Positions 34,928 to 43,818 are shown, counted from the first letter of the stretch. The stretch is DNA of 45,749 nt from Okeania sp. SIO3I5 (GCF_010672085.1 NZ_JAAHHT010000053.1:1-45749), one strand, 5' to 3'. Notes: generated by a model from the letters alone, not told the origin. A program made the numbers and translations.

Positions 34928-35572
34928 ATGAAGAACATGACAAAATCTGCTCTGGTATTTGCGCTATCATGTCTTATGGTAGTTATATCCTTCTTAGGAT
35001 CGACAGATATCAGTTTAGCAGACTCACCCCGATGCTATTGGATGGAAAATTATACAGGCAAATACACCTGGGTTGATGCACCTCAAGGCAATGTTGACAA
35101 GGAACAGTGCTATGCCCTTGATAGTTGTGACGGCGGACTAGGGGAATCCGGTGGCGGTTGTTATAAATGGGCTATAACAGCCGATAGTCCCAGAATTCCT
35201 TGGATTGTTTGTCCTTCAATTGCTGGGATGTATGTTGATAATTATGGAGGTCAACATATAATTAATTGCAAAAATTGGCTAATGGGAGAAAATTCAGACT
35301 CGATTTTTACCTATACATATGTAGGCAATAGCTCGAAAATAATTATCGCAGAAAACGGCGCTGACAATCCTTACTTCCCGGAAAAATTTAGCCAGTTTAA
35401 CTGGACGTATTCTGATAACGCTCTCTGGTATTGTCAACAGGTTTACGACGCAGATACTGCAGAGGAAGCTGTTTCTCACGAAACTGCAGATACTAGCGCT
35501 CCATCTCAGGGAGGTTGTGGTATTCCTGATAATGATTTTCCTTGGAGTAAATTGATATCCCAAGGAAGCTAA
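34928..35572 (+). CDS. Secreted Cys-rich protein of unknown function
   Basis: 214 aa. A clear Sec signal peptide: KNMTKSALVFALSCLMVV then ISFLGSTDISLADS, with likely cleavage after SLA (about residue 31). The mature part carries eight Cys (in SPRCYW, EQCYAL, DSCDGG, GGCYKW, IVCPS, INCKNW, WYCQQV, GGCGIP), consistent with four disulfides in the periplasm or outside. Trp and Tyr are frequent, as in carbohydrate-binding or beta-rich proteins, but I recognise no family. AGGAG 6 bp before ATG 34928 supports the start. It is single, with no operon partner, and is followed by hairpins at about 35579-35653 and 35671-35707. Confidence 0.75.
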   Translation: MKNMTKSALVFALSCLMVVISFLGSTDISLADSPRCYWMENYTGKYTWVDAPQGNVDKEQCYALDSCDGGLGESGGGCYKWAITADSPRIPWIVCPSIAGMYVDNYGGQHIINCKNWLMGENSDSIFTYTYVGNSSKIIIAENGADNPYFPEKFSQFNWTYSDNALWYCQQVYDADTAEEAVSHETADTSAPSQGGCGIPDNDFPWSKLISQGS

Positions 35573-35670
35573 CATCAACGTCAGTTCGATAGATGCTAAA
35601 ACCCTGATTTTTCTGCTAGCAGACTAAAAAGCTCGGTTTTTATTGAACTGACGCTAACATCAACACCCAA

Positions 35671-35707
35671 GTCTCGCCCTCCGGAGGCATATTTCCGGGG
35701 GTGAGAC
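35671..35707. terminator. Hairpin between secreted-protein gene and lodB
   Basis: GTCTCGCCC (35671-35679) pairs with GGGGGTGAGAC (35697-35707) with a small inner CCGGAGG...TTCCGG pairing. There is no clear T-run, so it is only a candidate bidirectional terminator between two convergent genes. Confidence 0.4.
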
Positions 35708-35794
35708 TACAAGCAACTGAGGAAATTTTCATTGCAAATTTCCTCAATACTCGCTGGATGGCAGTTCCTTGCAGGTTACGGGAAAAAACCTGAG

Positions 35795-36850
35795 TCAGTT
35801 CATTGATTTCCATACCACATTCTGAAACTTCTGTCGTGTCGCCAGGTAAGCCCCAAAAATTTTCCGCAACTTTTCAGAATAGACTCCCAATGCAAAATCC
35901 GAATCGCTGCTCAATCGCTCTTCAATAGCCTCCGCTGCTTGCCAAGCAGTATATACCGCATTGGCTATCCCATGTGAAGACAAGGGGTCAAAAGCGATCG
36001 CTGCATCGCCCAAAGCCAACCAGTCCGAACCAGCAATTTCATTACTGCAAATCGAATTGGCAGCCGATACAAGAACCGGAGACAAAACTTCATTAGCCAG
36101 GAATGCTTGCAATATCTGTGTTTCAGAAAGCAAGGTTTGCCAATGATGGTACTCGCGCATTTTCAAACCTTGAGGGCTACCTTTTTCAGCATAAAGTGTC
36201 ATCACATTAGTCTTTTGATCCAAACTGGATACAATTCCCCATCCACCTTTAAATGCCTCAGTAAATACTCCGTGCTTGATTTTAGGGTGTCGGATACGAG
36301 GAAGATGACAACTGAAAGCGATCTGTTTGTCATGCACCGTGCTACCAATTCCCAATTTCCTCAATAGGGCTTTTTTCCTTCCCGTTGCATCCACAAAAAT
36401 CTGCCCGTATAGATCAAACACCTTTTCTGCTGAATTTACCCGAATACATCGTTCCTCTTCCTCCCAAAACCAATCCTTGCACTGTAGACACCTGTGGCTA
36501 TCCAAGCAGCCCTCCAATTTTTCCAGCAATAACTGTTTGTCTAGTTTCAAACCATAATTATAGGGGTGGTGAAAATAAAAGTTGACGTCCTGAACCTTAG
36601 AGCTTCCCCATAAGGAATGATATCCTAAAGTTTTTTCCAGGGCATTTTCCTCAAAAACCTCCCGCAGCCCAAGTTGCTGTATCATTGCCAGTGCCGAAGG
36701 TGGCAGAGTTTCCGCCAGCGCTATGACTTTCTGCTGCATTTCTCTTGCTACAAGGAAATGTTCAATTCCCTTTCTTTGCAAAAGCACAGAAAGACACAAG
36801 CCGGCGATCCCTCTGCCAATGATAACGACATCACTATGGATCGAACCCAT
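35795..36850 (-). CDS. lodB: LodB-like FAD-dependent maturation enzyme
   Basis: 351 aa from ATG 36850, overlapping the lodA stop by one base (TGATG), so the two are translationally coupled. The N-terminal SDVVIIGRGIAGLCLSVLLQ is a GxGxxG FAD fold, and DWLALGDAAIAFDPLSSHGI is the second FAD motif (GD...DP) of flavin monooxygenases such as halogenase/GG-reductase relatives. In LodA/GoxA systems the adjacent LodB-type flavoprotein is needed to form the cysteine tryptophylquinone cofactor; by position and fold this is that partner. By eye, base composition is more GC-rich than nearby genes. Confidence 0.8.
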   Translation of the reverse strand: MGSIHSDVVIIGRGIAGLCLSVLLQRKGIEHFLVAREMQQKVIALAETLPPSALAMIQQLGLREVFEENALEKTLGYHSLWGSSKVQDVNFYFHHPYNYGLKLDKQLLLEKLEGCLDSHRCLQCKDWFWEEEERCIRVNSAEKVFDLYGQIFVDATGRKKALLRKLGIGSTVHDKQIAFSCHLPRIRHPKIKHGVFTEAFKGGWGIVSSLDQKTNVMTLYAEKGSPQGLKMREYHHWQTLLSETQILQAFLANEVLSPVLVSAANSICSNEIAGSDWLALGDAAIAFDPLSSHGIANAVYTAWQAAEAIEERLSSDSDFALGVYSEKLRKIFGAYLATRQKFQNVVWKSMN

Positions 36851-38949
36851 CAATGAATACCACCTTTTCCATCGTAGGCTACATAGACAATATCAGGAAT
36901 TTCCATCTCTGGCTCCACGCCAGACTTTCGGCCTGTAACCATACCAACGCTTTTCCATTTATATACCATAGCAATCAACCCATTCTGGTAGCCAGCTTCA
37001 GCGTGGTAACCTACAAATCCAGTATCGGCGCTATGAAGCCAGGGCAAGCGGTTAGCGTAAATATATCGGCGCGTTTCCGGAATGAGACTTTGATCCTGAA
37101 CTTTTTTGAGGCTTTCAGCAGTCAATATGGTGACAGGCAAATTGGCTGCCCACCAAGCGGGTACTGGATACTGCATATCGATGAATACAGTCTGGCAACT
37201 TCCTGCATCCGATTGCCAAGGAATTCCCATCCATTTAGTCAAGTCTCCAGGAGTTGCTTCCCAGAGCCAATGCTTGGGATTGGATGGTTCGAGAGATTCT
37301 TGGATGTCTACGGGAACCATTTCATATCCAAAATCATTGTAGAAAATCTCTTTTTTGCGTTCTGGGCTGGCGGCATTGATGCGAACTTCCCATAAACCAT
37401 AAAATCCATAGTTGTAGCCTTTGTCCTGGTTGACAAATTCATAGACGGGACGGTTTTCAGTATACATCTGATTATGGCGCATAGGCCAGGTAAGCTCTAC
37501 CCCAGGGTGGAAACCTCCTCCATACAGAGTCTCCAGGACAGCCCTGGTCATCAGTAAGGCACTCTTAGCAGGATCTTGAGCTGCTTCCAGAAATTGACGT
37601 TGGTAAAAACGACCCATTTCATCCATGTCCTTAAAATTGAAATCAGGTGGAGTGGTAAAGTTGCCGTCTTTCCATTGTTTCAATTGTTCGTAGAGAAAAG
37701 GAGGTATGGCAAACCACTGGGCTGGACTGCCTGGATAATTAATTCCGTCCCCAGGATAACTTGGGTATTGCAGTTTTTCTGTTCCAGTACCCAACTGCGT
37801 GAGGTCTGTCTTTTGGTTGCTAGGAATCACCGGTTCATTGTCGTAATCGTAGATAGGATTCCGAAACAGCTTAAAAATTTTTTCGCGAACCGCCTTACAT
37901 TCTGGGCTGTTGGAATAAATGCAATGAAATTTGTTCTCAGCATAGAGTTTATCTATCACTTCCCGGAAAGAAGGGGCAAGGAAATCACTTGCATTGACCC
38001 ATTGCATGCGGTAGAGCCGATATAGCAAAGGGAATACCAGGCTCAGTTCAGGAGTAAATGTCTCGTCTGCTGCCCCTACGATCAGGTCGAAAAGGGTAGA
38101 AAGGGGCTGGATTTGGGGAGCGTAATCTGGCGGAGTGGTTGCAATCCAGGCAGCAGATTTTGCATCAGTCAAATCATAACTTTCTCCCGTCTTTTTGTGG
38201 GTGATTTTCGCCGTAATGATGCCATCACAAATATCATCGTACCAATTGGAATTATCGGCAAAATCAGTATTCAGATCGGAAGGATTCAAAGAAGCAGAAG
38301 TGCCGTCTGCTCCATAAAAAATCAGGGTGCCTTCATCGTATTCAACTGTACCCAATTTCACATTCACAGAAGACTTCTTCATTTTTGAAGCTATTCTACT
38401 GAGTTTATCGCCTTGTGGATAAGGGAACATTCCGCAAATTTCCTTCCGGGTAGAAGATGAAGAAACTGTAACCGAGGGAGGACTGTTGACCAACTCCTGC
38501 CGGAAATTTTCTCCTCCTGATTTGCGCAGACCTTCATTCAGGACATTGGGGTTGCGGTATGTGGTGCTGATGGCGGGAGCAATGCGTTCATCGTAAAAAT
38601 TAGGACTGAGGTTTTGGTGGTTTTCCAACTGAACAGAAAGGTCTAGACTGTTGTTGAAATTGTACCAAAAAGGTTTCTTATTGGCTACTTCTGCAGTCCA
38701 CTCAATCTCATATTCCGCTGGGTCAATCTTTTTGATTGGGTTGCCAGCGTCATCACATTGATAAATGTAAAACCGCTGGGCCTGTTTCTTGATCTCCCCT
38801 TTATCGGTCAAATATTCATTTTCTGTTTCAAACAGATTTGCCCATGGGATTTCCGGGCTGAAGACGACCTGGTCCTTTTCAGCAGGACCATTTCCAAGGC
38901 GTGCAATCCCTATCGAGGGATAAATTCTAAACTTAGGATTTTCATTCAT
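36850..38949 (-). CDS. lodA: LodA-like quinoprotein oxidase (CTQ-dependent)
   Basis: 699 aa, similar in length to LodA/GoxA proteins, which oxidise L-lysine (epsilon position) or glycine with release of H2O2 and ammonia. The N-terminal FRIYPSIGIARLGNGP is a hallmark of the family. The cofactor segment TKWMGIPWQSDAGSCQTVF holds D581 and C585, with the same four-residue spacing as the key Asp and Cys of LodA (D512, C516). Candidate tryptophans for the cross-link are W599/W600 (PVPAWWAANLP) or W637; I cannot choose without alignment. No signal peptide is seen, as in other members of this group. It pairs with lodB downstream. Substrate unknown. H2O2 release could make it antimicrobial, as for marinocine. 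Richer in G+C than neighbours, so transfer is possible. Confidence 0.85.
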   Translation of the reverse strand: MNENPKFRIYPSIGIARLGNGPAEKDQVVFSPEIPWANLFETENEYLTDKGEIKKQAQRFYIYQCDDAGNPIKKIDPAEYEIEWTAEVANKKPFWYNFNNSLDLSVQLENHQNLSPNFYDERIAPAISTTYRNPNVLNEGLRKSGGENFRQELVNSPPSVTVSSSSTRKEICGMFPYPQGDKLSRIASKMKKSSVNVKLGTVEYDEGTLIFYGADGTSASLNPSDLNTDFADNSNWYDDICDGIITAKITHKKTGESYDLTDAKSAAWIATTPPDYAPQIQPLSTLFDLIVGAADETFTPELSLVFPLLYRLYRMQWVNASDFLAPSFREVIDKLYAENKFHCIYSNSPECKAVREKIFKLFRNPIYDYDNEPVIPSNQKTDLTQLGTGTEKLQYPSYPGDGINYPGSPAQWFAIPPFLYEQLKQWKDGNFTTPPDFNFKDMDEMGRFYQRQFLEAAQDPAKSALLMTRAVLETLYGGGFHPGVELTWPMRHNQMYTENRPVYEFVNQDKGYNYGFYGLWEVRINAASPERKKEIFYNDFGYEMVPVDIQESLEPSNPKHWLWEATPGDLTKWMGIPWQSDAGSCQTVFIDMQYPVPAWWAANLPVTILTAESLKKVQDQSLIPETRRYIYANRLPWLHSADTGFVGYHAEAGYQNGLIAMVYKWKSVGMVTGRKSGVEPEMEIPDIVYVAYDGKGGIH

Positions 38950-39364
38950 ATGTAAATTAACAGCAGTTGGGTATTATACCAATTCAAAAAAATAATGTTA
39001 CAAATAATAAGGGTGATAAAAAGACTTTACAGGAGATGTCTCTTTGACGAATTCAATAAATTATGAACTAAGAATGGCTAATAAGCTATTTATTATGCAT
39101 CCTGACTCCTGACTTCTGACTCCTTAAAAAACTAGGTATTTGTAGCAAACATTTATCAAATTGGTATTACTCTTTTTTAACTAAACAATCTAGAATAATG
39201 GTACTGCCATTAGTTAAGTTAAGTCAATGGTTTAAGAAAAGTTTTTTTCTGGTCTAGAGGAGCGAGCTATTCTAGTCGTGGATAGTCAATATGGATGTGC
39301 ATTCTTTATCAAAAAAACTACAGACATTCCATAGGAAATTGATGTGCTTACAGCAGTTTTGGAG

Positions 39365-39534
39365 TTTATATCACCTCTCGTCTTTTAACTGAATTAGAAG
39401 ATGAGAGGTTATGACAAGATAAATTTGGAGCGACTAAGGATGAACAGTGGAATATTTTGGCTGAAATGGTGCGTCAAGAAATAGTCGCGAGTGAAACGAA
39501 AGCTCTGGAAGATATTTTTGGTTTTGAGCAATGA
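39365..39534 (+). pseudogene. Second broken copy of the antitoxin-like small gene
   Basis: Reads TSRLLTELEDERL, stop, QDKFGATKDEQWNILAEMVR then QEIVASETKALEDIFGFEQ. It is about 80% the same as the copy at 28655-28830 and keeps the normal end (EDIFGFEQ-stop) that the other lacks. The first ~30 codons are missing, and an M1-type end (TTACAGCAGTTTTGGAG) replaces them. It cannot give a full protein. Confidence 0.65.
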
Positions 39535-39544
39535 AGTCAAGTGT

Positions 39545-39689
39545 TATATCAAATCCGGTTAAACAGTTATAGATTGCTTAACTCAGGAGGAGACAGGAGT
39601 CAGGAGTCAGGAGGAGAAAGAATTATAAAGATGAGCGTAGTTATGAAGATAGGAAATTTTTTTTATGTTCAATTAAACGGATTTGATAT
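39545..39689. repeat. Mini inverted-repeat element, family M3 (copy 2)
   Basis: ATATCAAATCCGGTTAAAC at the left end and AATTAAACGGATTTGATAT at the right form good inverted ends. A CAGGAGT heptamer-like run (GACAGGAGTCAGGAGTCAGG) lies inside. Same family as 5941-6034. Confidence 0.65.
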
Positions 39690-39802
39690 TACGAGTATTT
39701 GACATTCCAGAAATCTGTTAAAAAGCATGGGGGAGGTTAAACCCCCACATTTTATTTAATACCTAGTTTGTAGATTACTCTACGAAAAAAGCTGATAGCT
39801 TC

Positions 39803-42451
39803 CTAAACCGTTGCAAAATTAGAATTAGTGGCTAATACATTTACATCTACTACTCCTTGAACGATCGCTAAATAATCACTATCTAGTCTAATAGCAGTAG
39901 AAGGTGTGGCCAATCCTGCATCCAGTTGTAGATTAACAGGTTCAAAGGTAAGCTGCTCCAATAATAGATTGTTGGCCAAACCAATTATATCTACCCCCAC
40001 TTCAAAGTCGGTGATAACATCCGCTTGTTGGATGGGGGTTGTCACATTAGGCTCAGTGGCAATGACAAATATATCGTTGCCTGGACCACCAATTAGAGCA
40101 TCTTGGCCAGAGTCACCCCAGAGAGTGTCGTTACCAAGGTCGCCTGTTAGAACGTCGTTATCCCTACCACCTCGCATGGAGTCGTTACCATCTCCACCAT
40201 TGAGGCGATCATTATCTGAACTGCCCCATATTAGGTCGTCGCCAGTTCCACCGTCTATTAGATCGGACGCTTGTCCGCCAAATAAAGAGTCGTTACCACC
40301 TAGTCCACTGAGAGTATCGCTTCCCTCGTCGCCACTAATATAATTTCTTCCTTCTGTACCTGTGAGGTTGTCGTTGCCAGCTAAAGCAAGAATAGGAGTT
40401 TCGGCAAACTCGGCAGGTATGCCAGTATCATCGAGTTCTGTCAAATGATAGAACCCATTGTTAAAGGTATTTTGGGGTCTGCCAAGGTTGTTAGGTATGG
40501 GTGTGGTGATGGAAATACCGTCGAATGGTGTGTTGTTGTCATCTGGTGATGCTTGAATAGCTGAAATTATTACGTCAACGATTTCAGAAGCATCTAAAGC
40601 ATTGAAAGATTGACCCCCAGTTGCAGTCGCAAGGCTTTGAAAATCAGCGGCAGTTTCTGAGTCATTGCCAATTAGAATCGTAAAAATTTCTACTGGAGTT
40701 GTAGTAGGAGCATCGGTTGGAGTTGTAGTGGCAGGATCGGTTTGGAGAGCAAAGCGGGTGACAGCTAAATTATCTGCTATGTTAGTTGTTTCAATGTCCC
40801 CCGCTATTGATAATGAGGAGAGACTGCTACCAGAGGTAGGAGCGTTTAGGTTAGATGCTAGTTCGAGTACCTGTCCGCGAAGTTCAGTATCTTTAGGTGG
40901 AGCATCACCAAAGAGGATAATACGTCTCGAATCCGCTTCTGGACGCCACTCTCCAGCACCACCAGACAGAGCAGTGATTAAACCAGCGTTTACTACTTCG
41001 GGAAAATCACCACCACCACTGACTGAAATACTATTTATTGCATTAATAGCTGCAGTTTTTCTCTGTTCAATGTCAGGTTGATCGGTAAAGGGAAGAAAGA
41101 CATCTGTTCCTGGATCGTTGTACCCAACTACAGCAATTCGAGAACCACGAGAATCACTTTCATCACCTTCTACTGCCTCAATAGATTCATCTTCATTACC
41201 TAATACTGCGTTGATAATATCACTAGCACGGGCTTTGACTTGATCGATGTCGTCAGACATACTTGAGGTAGTATCAATGACAAAGGCTACATCTTGTGCT
41301 AGGAATGGTGATGACCCCTCAAAGACTATTTCCTCTATATTTTTGAGGATATCAGAACCACCAGGAGGAAATGGGTTCTCCTCAGTAGCTCGCCTAGTAA
41401 TTCGTCGAGAGCCATCGGGCAAATTCTCTATGTTATAATCCTCCTCCTTGCCCTCATAAACTGCTGTATCAAACCCCTCACCTCCGTCAAGCTCATCGTC
41501 ATTTAAGCTTCCTCTCAAGGTATCGTTACCACTACCACCTACTATGAGAAAAGCATCCAATATTGAAACAGAAGATATATTTGCAGAAGATATACTAAGA
41601 TTGTCATTTCCGGGAGTACCATAGATTACTTGTAAGTTACCTCGTCGATAGGATAGGAATGGAGCGGTGGTGAGATTAAAGCCTGTTACCACAACACCAG
41701 GAATCGCCGGTGTAAGACCAAGACCCGTAGTAAATGTATTCCTGATAGTATCAAAATTTATATTTAAATTTACCCTCTCCTCTTCTCTCTGATCCCGATC
41801 AAAGTCGGTCTGACTGTAAGTCTCATAAGTCTTTCCTGAACCCTGGAAATTTATGGTTACTGGCTGACGACCTAAATTGTAAGGATCCAAAAGTGGTTGA
41901 AGTATTTCTTCGTTAGCCCTTTGCTGAGGAGTACCTGGTGCGGCTTGGAAGTCGAAATTGTCGCTATCAGCAAATACCTTTAAACCCCCGATCGTTTTGA
42001 CACCATTATTAACACGGAAAATTATGTCAGTAGTGTCGAGTAGAAAACGACCCGTGCCAAATATATATGTACGCAGAGGATAATCAGAACTACCTACGTC
42101 TGTTTCGTACTGAGAGATATTTGTTTCAAGGTCGTCCTCGGAAAATTCCAGACGATCAGCTATCTCGCTGTAGGTGTACTCCCTATCTTCAAGTGTCGCA
42201 CTAAAAAATTTTTCCACAGCACCAAACCTCGATGGATAGGCGAAACGTCCACCACCGCTATTCATGTATGTGGCCATATCATAGGTTATGGAAGGTTGAG
42301 TGGCATTAAAGGGTCTAATGTGTTCGTTATAGTTGTCTGGTGATGGTGTATTTGTTCCAAATACAAAGAGCCTAGTAATTTCAACAGGGTCAAAAGCAGT
42401 TGCCCCTCCAGTTGTCTGTAATGAGAAGAGATTAGCATTTTCTGTATCCAT
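39803..42451 (-). CDS. Secreted von Willebrand A protein with RTX repeats
   Basis: 882 aa. Residues about 278-328 form a first RTX block (GTPGNDNLSI, GGSGNDTLRGSLNDDELDGG). A vWA domain spans about 386-640, with the metal-site motif DTTSS (393-397, a DxSxS form with T) and later GGDFPEVVNAGL. Residues about 700-830 are a long second RTX block (GNDNLTGTEGRNYISGDEGS onward, with about ten nonapeptides). The C-terminus (DVITDFEVGVDIIGL) is typical of type I secretion substrates. There is no N-terminal signal peptide. It probably works outside the cell in Ca2+-dependent adhesion or matrix. No HlyB/HlyD-type genes are near. The N-terminal ~275 residues match no domain I know. Confidence 0.87.
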   Translation of the reverse strand: MDTENANLFSLQTTGGATAFDPVEITRLFVFGTNTPSPDNYNEHIRPFNATQPSITYDMATYMNSGGGRFAYPSRFGAVEKFFSATLEDREYTYSEIADRLEFSEDDLETNISQYETDVGSSDYPLRTYIFGTGRFLLDTTDIIFRVNNGVKTIGGLKVFADSDNFDFQAAPGTPQQRANEEILQPLLDPYNLGRQPVTINFQGSGKTYETYSQTDFDRDQREEERVNLNINFDTIRNTFTTGLGLTPAIPGVVVTGFNLTTAPFLSYRRGNLQVIYGTPGNDNLSISSANISSVSILDAFLIVGGSGNDTLRGSLNDDELDGGEGFDTAVYEGKEEDYNIENLPDGSRRITRRATEENPFPPGGSDILKNIEEIVFEGSSPFLAQDVAFVIDTTSSMSDDIDQVKARASDIINAVLGNEDESIEAVEGDESDSRGSRIAVVGYNDPGTDVFLPFTDQPDIEQRKTAAINAINSISVSGGGDFPEVVNAGLITALSGGAGEWRPEADSRRIILFGDAPPKDTELRGQVLELASNLNAPTSGSSLSSLSIAGDIETTNIADNLAVTRFALQTDPATTTPTDAPTTTPVEIFTILIGNDSETAADFQSLATATGGQSFNALDASEIVDVIISAIQASPDDNNTPFDGISITTPIPNNLGRPQNTFNNGFYHLTELDDTGIPAEFAETPILALAGNDNLTGTEGRNYISGDEGSDTLSGLGGNDSLFGGQASDLIDGGTGDDLIWGSSDNDRLNGGDGNDSMRGGRDNDVLTGDLGNDTLWGDSGQDALIGGPGNDIFVIATEPNVTTPIQQADVITDFEVGVDIIGLANNLLLEQLTFEPVNLQLDAGLATPSTAIRLDSDYLAIVQGVVDVNVLATNSNFATV

Positions 42452-42539
42452 GACTATAAAATATTCTTTTTTGTTTGATTAGTTAAGACAATAATAAGTT
42501 AACTAACTTCTAATCATCTACTGAGTGGCGTTAGAAATA

Positions 42540-42570
42540 ATGTTAGAGTTATGTTAGTAAACTCTAACAT
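42540..42570. promoter_or_regulatory. Inverted repeat directly before an HTH gene
   Basis: ATGTTAGAGTT (42540-42550) and AACTCTAACAT (42560-42570), perfect 11-bp arms with a 9-bp centre that itself reads ATGTTAGTA. It ends 8 bp before the ATG of the HTH protein, so it could be an operator for autoregulation or a hairpin limiting translation. Confidence 0.55.
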
Positions 42571-42578
42571 CCAAAAAA

Positions 42579-43082
42579 ATGGCTCAAATTGACAAAATCT
42601 TCAGCCAAGCTGGCCAAGAATGGGACTTAGAAAGTCTTTATGCCGATTTAGCTTCTGCAAAAGGAAAACATCTCACCCCTATTGAAAAGGCTCATTTAAG
42701 AGGTTTATTATGTGGCTTTAGTCCTTCGGAAATTGCCGAACATTTAGGTAAAATTCCTAGAGGTGTAGAATCGGATTTATGTGCAACGGTTTACAAATAC
42801 GTTAAATGTCTTTTAGAGAAGGTTGAAAAAGTAGAAAATTGGCGAAAGATTTATGAATGGCTGGATGAATCGGGTTATAAATCTAAATTAGAACAAGTGC
42901 CAGTTAAGAGTTTATTACCGGAACAAAGTATTGTAAATATCACTAATATTAATCTGGAACAAGATAAAATTGTCTTTCAATTTAATCTCACAATTCCCAC
43001 ATCAGAAGTGCCTGAATTATCACAACAAGATTTGAAGGTTGACGAGCATCTGGATGAAAATCAAAATAATCATAATAATTAA
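42579..43082 (+). CDS. HTH protein of the vWA-MoxR-associated N-terminal type
   Basis: 167 aa. Residues about 35-80 (LTPIEKAHLRGLLCGFSPSE then IAEHLGKIPRGVESDLCATV) form an HTH of the LuxR-like kind used at the N-terminus of many cyanobacterial STAND ATPases, including the type seen in the broken NB-ARC gene at 20919. Here it stands alone, followed by VYKYVKCLLEKVEKVENWRK and a hydrophilic tail (HLDENQNNHNN). The segment LLPEQSIVNITNINLEQDKI is not recognised. It is a likely DNA-binding regulator, perhaps acting on the palindrome at 42540-42570 and on the divergent vWA-RTX gene. No frame lesion is seen. Confidence 0.7.
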   Translation: MAQIDKIFSQAGQEWDLESLYADLASAKGKHLTPIEKAHLRGLLCGFSPSEIAEHLGKIPRGVESDLCATVYKYVKCLLEKVEKVENWRKIYEWLDESGYKSKLEQVPVKSLLPEQSIVNITNINLEQDKIVFQFNLTIPTSEVPELSQQDLKVDEHLDENQNNHNN

Positions 43083-43244
43083 TCAAGTTATAGCAATTCC
43101 TACAGTTATGAGCTACATTTACGATCCCCCTAAATCCCCCTTAAAAAGGGGGACTTTGAAAACTCCCACCTCTTTTTAAGAGGTATCTAAAATATACTTA
43201 ATCTGTTTGACTTGTAGGACTATTATTTGGAGTCAAAGTCTCTA

Positions 43245-43438
43245 ATGAAATATAGTATTTTAATTCAATGTTCTGAAGAAAAGAAAATATATATTGCTAG
43301 TTTGCCTGAGTGGGAAAATATTCTCAAACTGATAGTAAAACTTATGAAAAAGCACTGGAGAATGCCAAAGAAATTTTAGAAGATTTAGTATCTGCTTATG
43401 AGGAAATGGGAAAACCATTACCAATGGATAATGGATAA
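43245..43438 (+). pseudogene. HicB-type antitoxin gene with a frameshift
   Basis: Starts MKYSILIQCSEEKKIYIASL then PEWEN (ATG 43245), the usual opening of cyanobacterial HicB/UPF0150 proteins. The expected rest (SKTYEKALENAKEILEDLVS then AYEEMGKPLP) is in another frame, after a short indel near 43325. It ends at about 43438 in GGATAATGGATAATTGATAA repeat sequence. No HicA toxin gene is seen next to it. One lesion only, so decay looks recent. Confidence 0.75.
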
Positions 43439-43633
43439 TTGATAATTGATAATTAATCCATTAGGTTTAAAGCCTCTCCTTTTAAGGATAAAAAAAGTGC
43501 TAGGAGATTTCATTATATTCAATTCCCTTACGGTTTTAACTAGAGGTAATTATCCATTGTTCATTATCTAATTATCAATTAAAGAACCAAGCTTCAGAAA
43601 CTACAATTAATATCAAACCCGCTTGGTGTTATA

Positions 43634-43696
43634 AGAAACCGGGTTTGTGGGAGGTAGATGTTATATAGCGAAGCATTTAAAACAAACCCGGTTTCT
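43634..43696. repeat. Inverted repeat AGAAACCGGGTTTGT
   Basis: AGAAACCGGGTTTGT (43634-43648) and its reverse complement ACAAACCCGGTTTCT (about 43682-43696) flank 33 bp. The same AGAAACC/GGTTTCT palindrome type occurs at 44892-44906. It is followed by CTTTTTTT (43701-43708), so it could also act as a terminator for rightward transcription. Confidence 0.55.
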
Positions 43697-43818
43697 GGTG
43701 CTTTTTTTATAACGATATACCGGATTTTATATCCTCTAAATTTAGTAGCGATCGCTCCCCATAATTTATCAACAAAAGTATCAATATAACCGTGAAAAAT
43801 TAAGCCAAAAATACTCAA

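Larger units (their letters stand above)
38950..39802. other. Gene-free stretch upstream of lodA
   Basis: 853 bp with no intact gene. It contains GACTCCTGACTTCTGACTCC near 39102-39122, a broken antitoxin-like gene (39365-39534), an M3 mini-element (39545-39689), and half of an M1 end (TTACAGCAGTTTTGGAG at about 39348). The lodAB promoter should lie within about 150 bp upstream of 38949; I see no clear -35/-10 pair. Confidence 0.5.
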
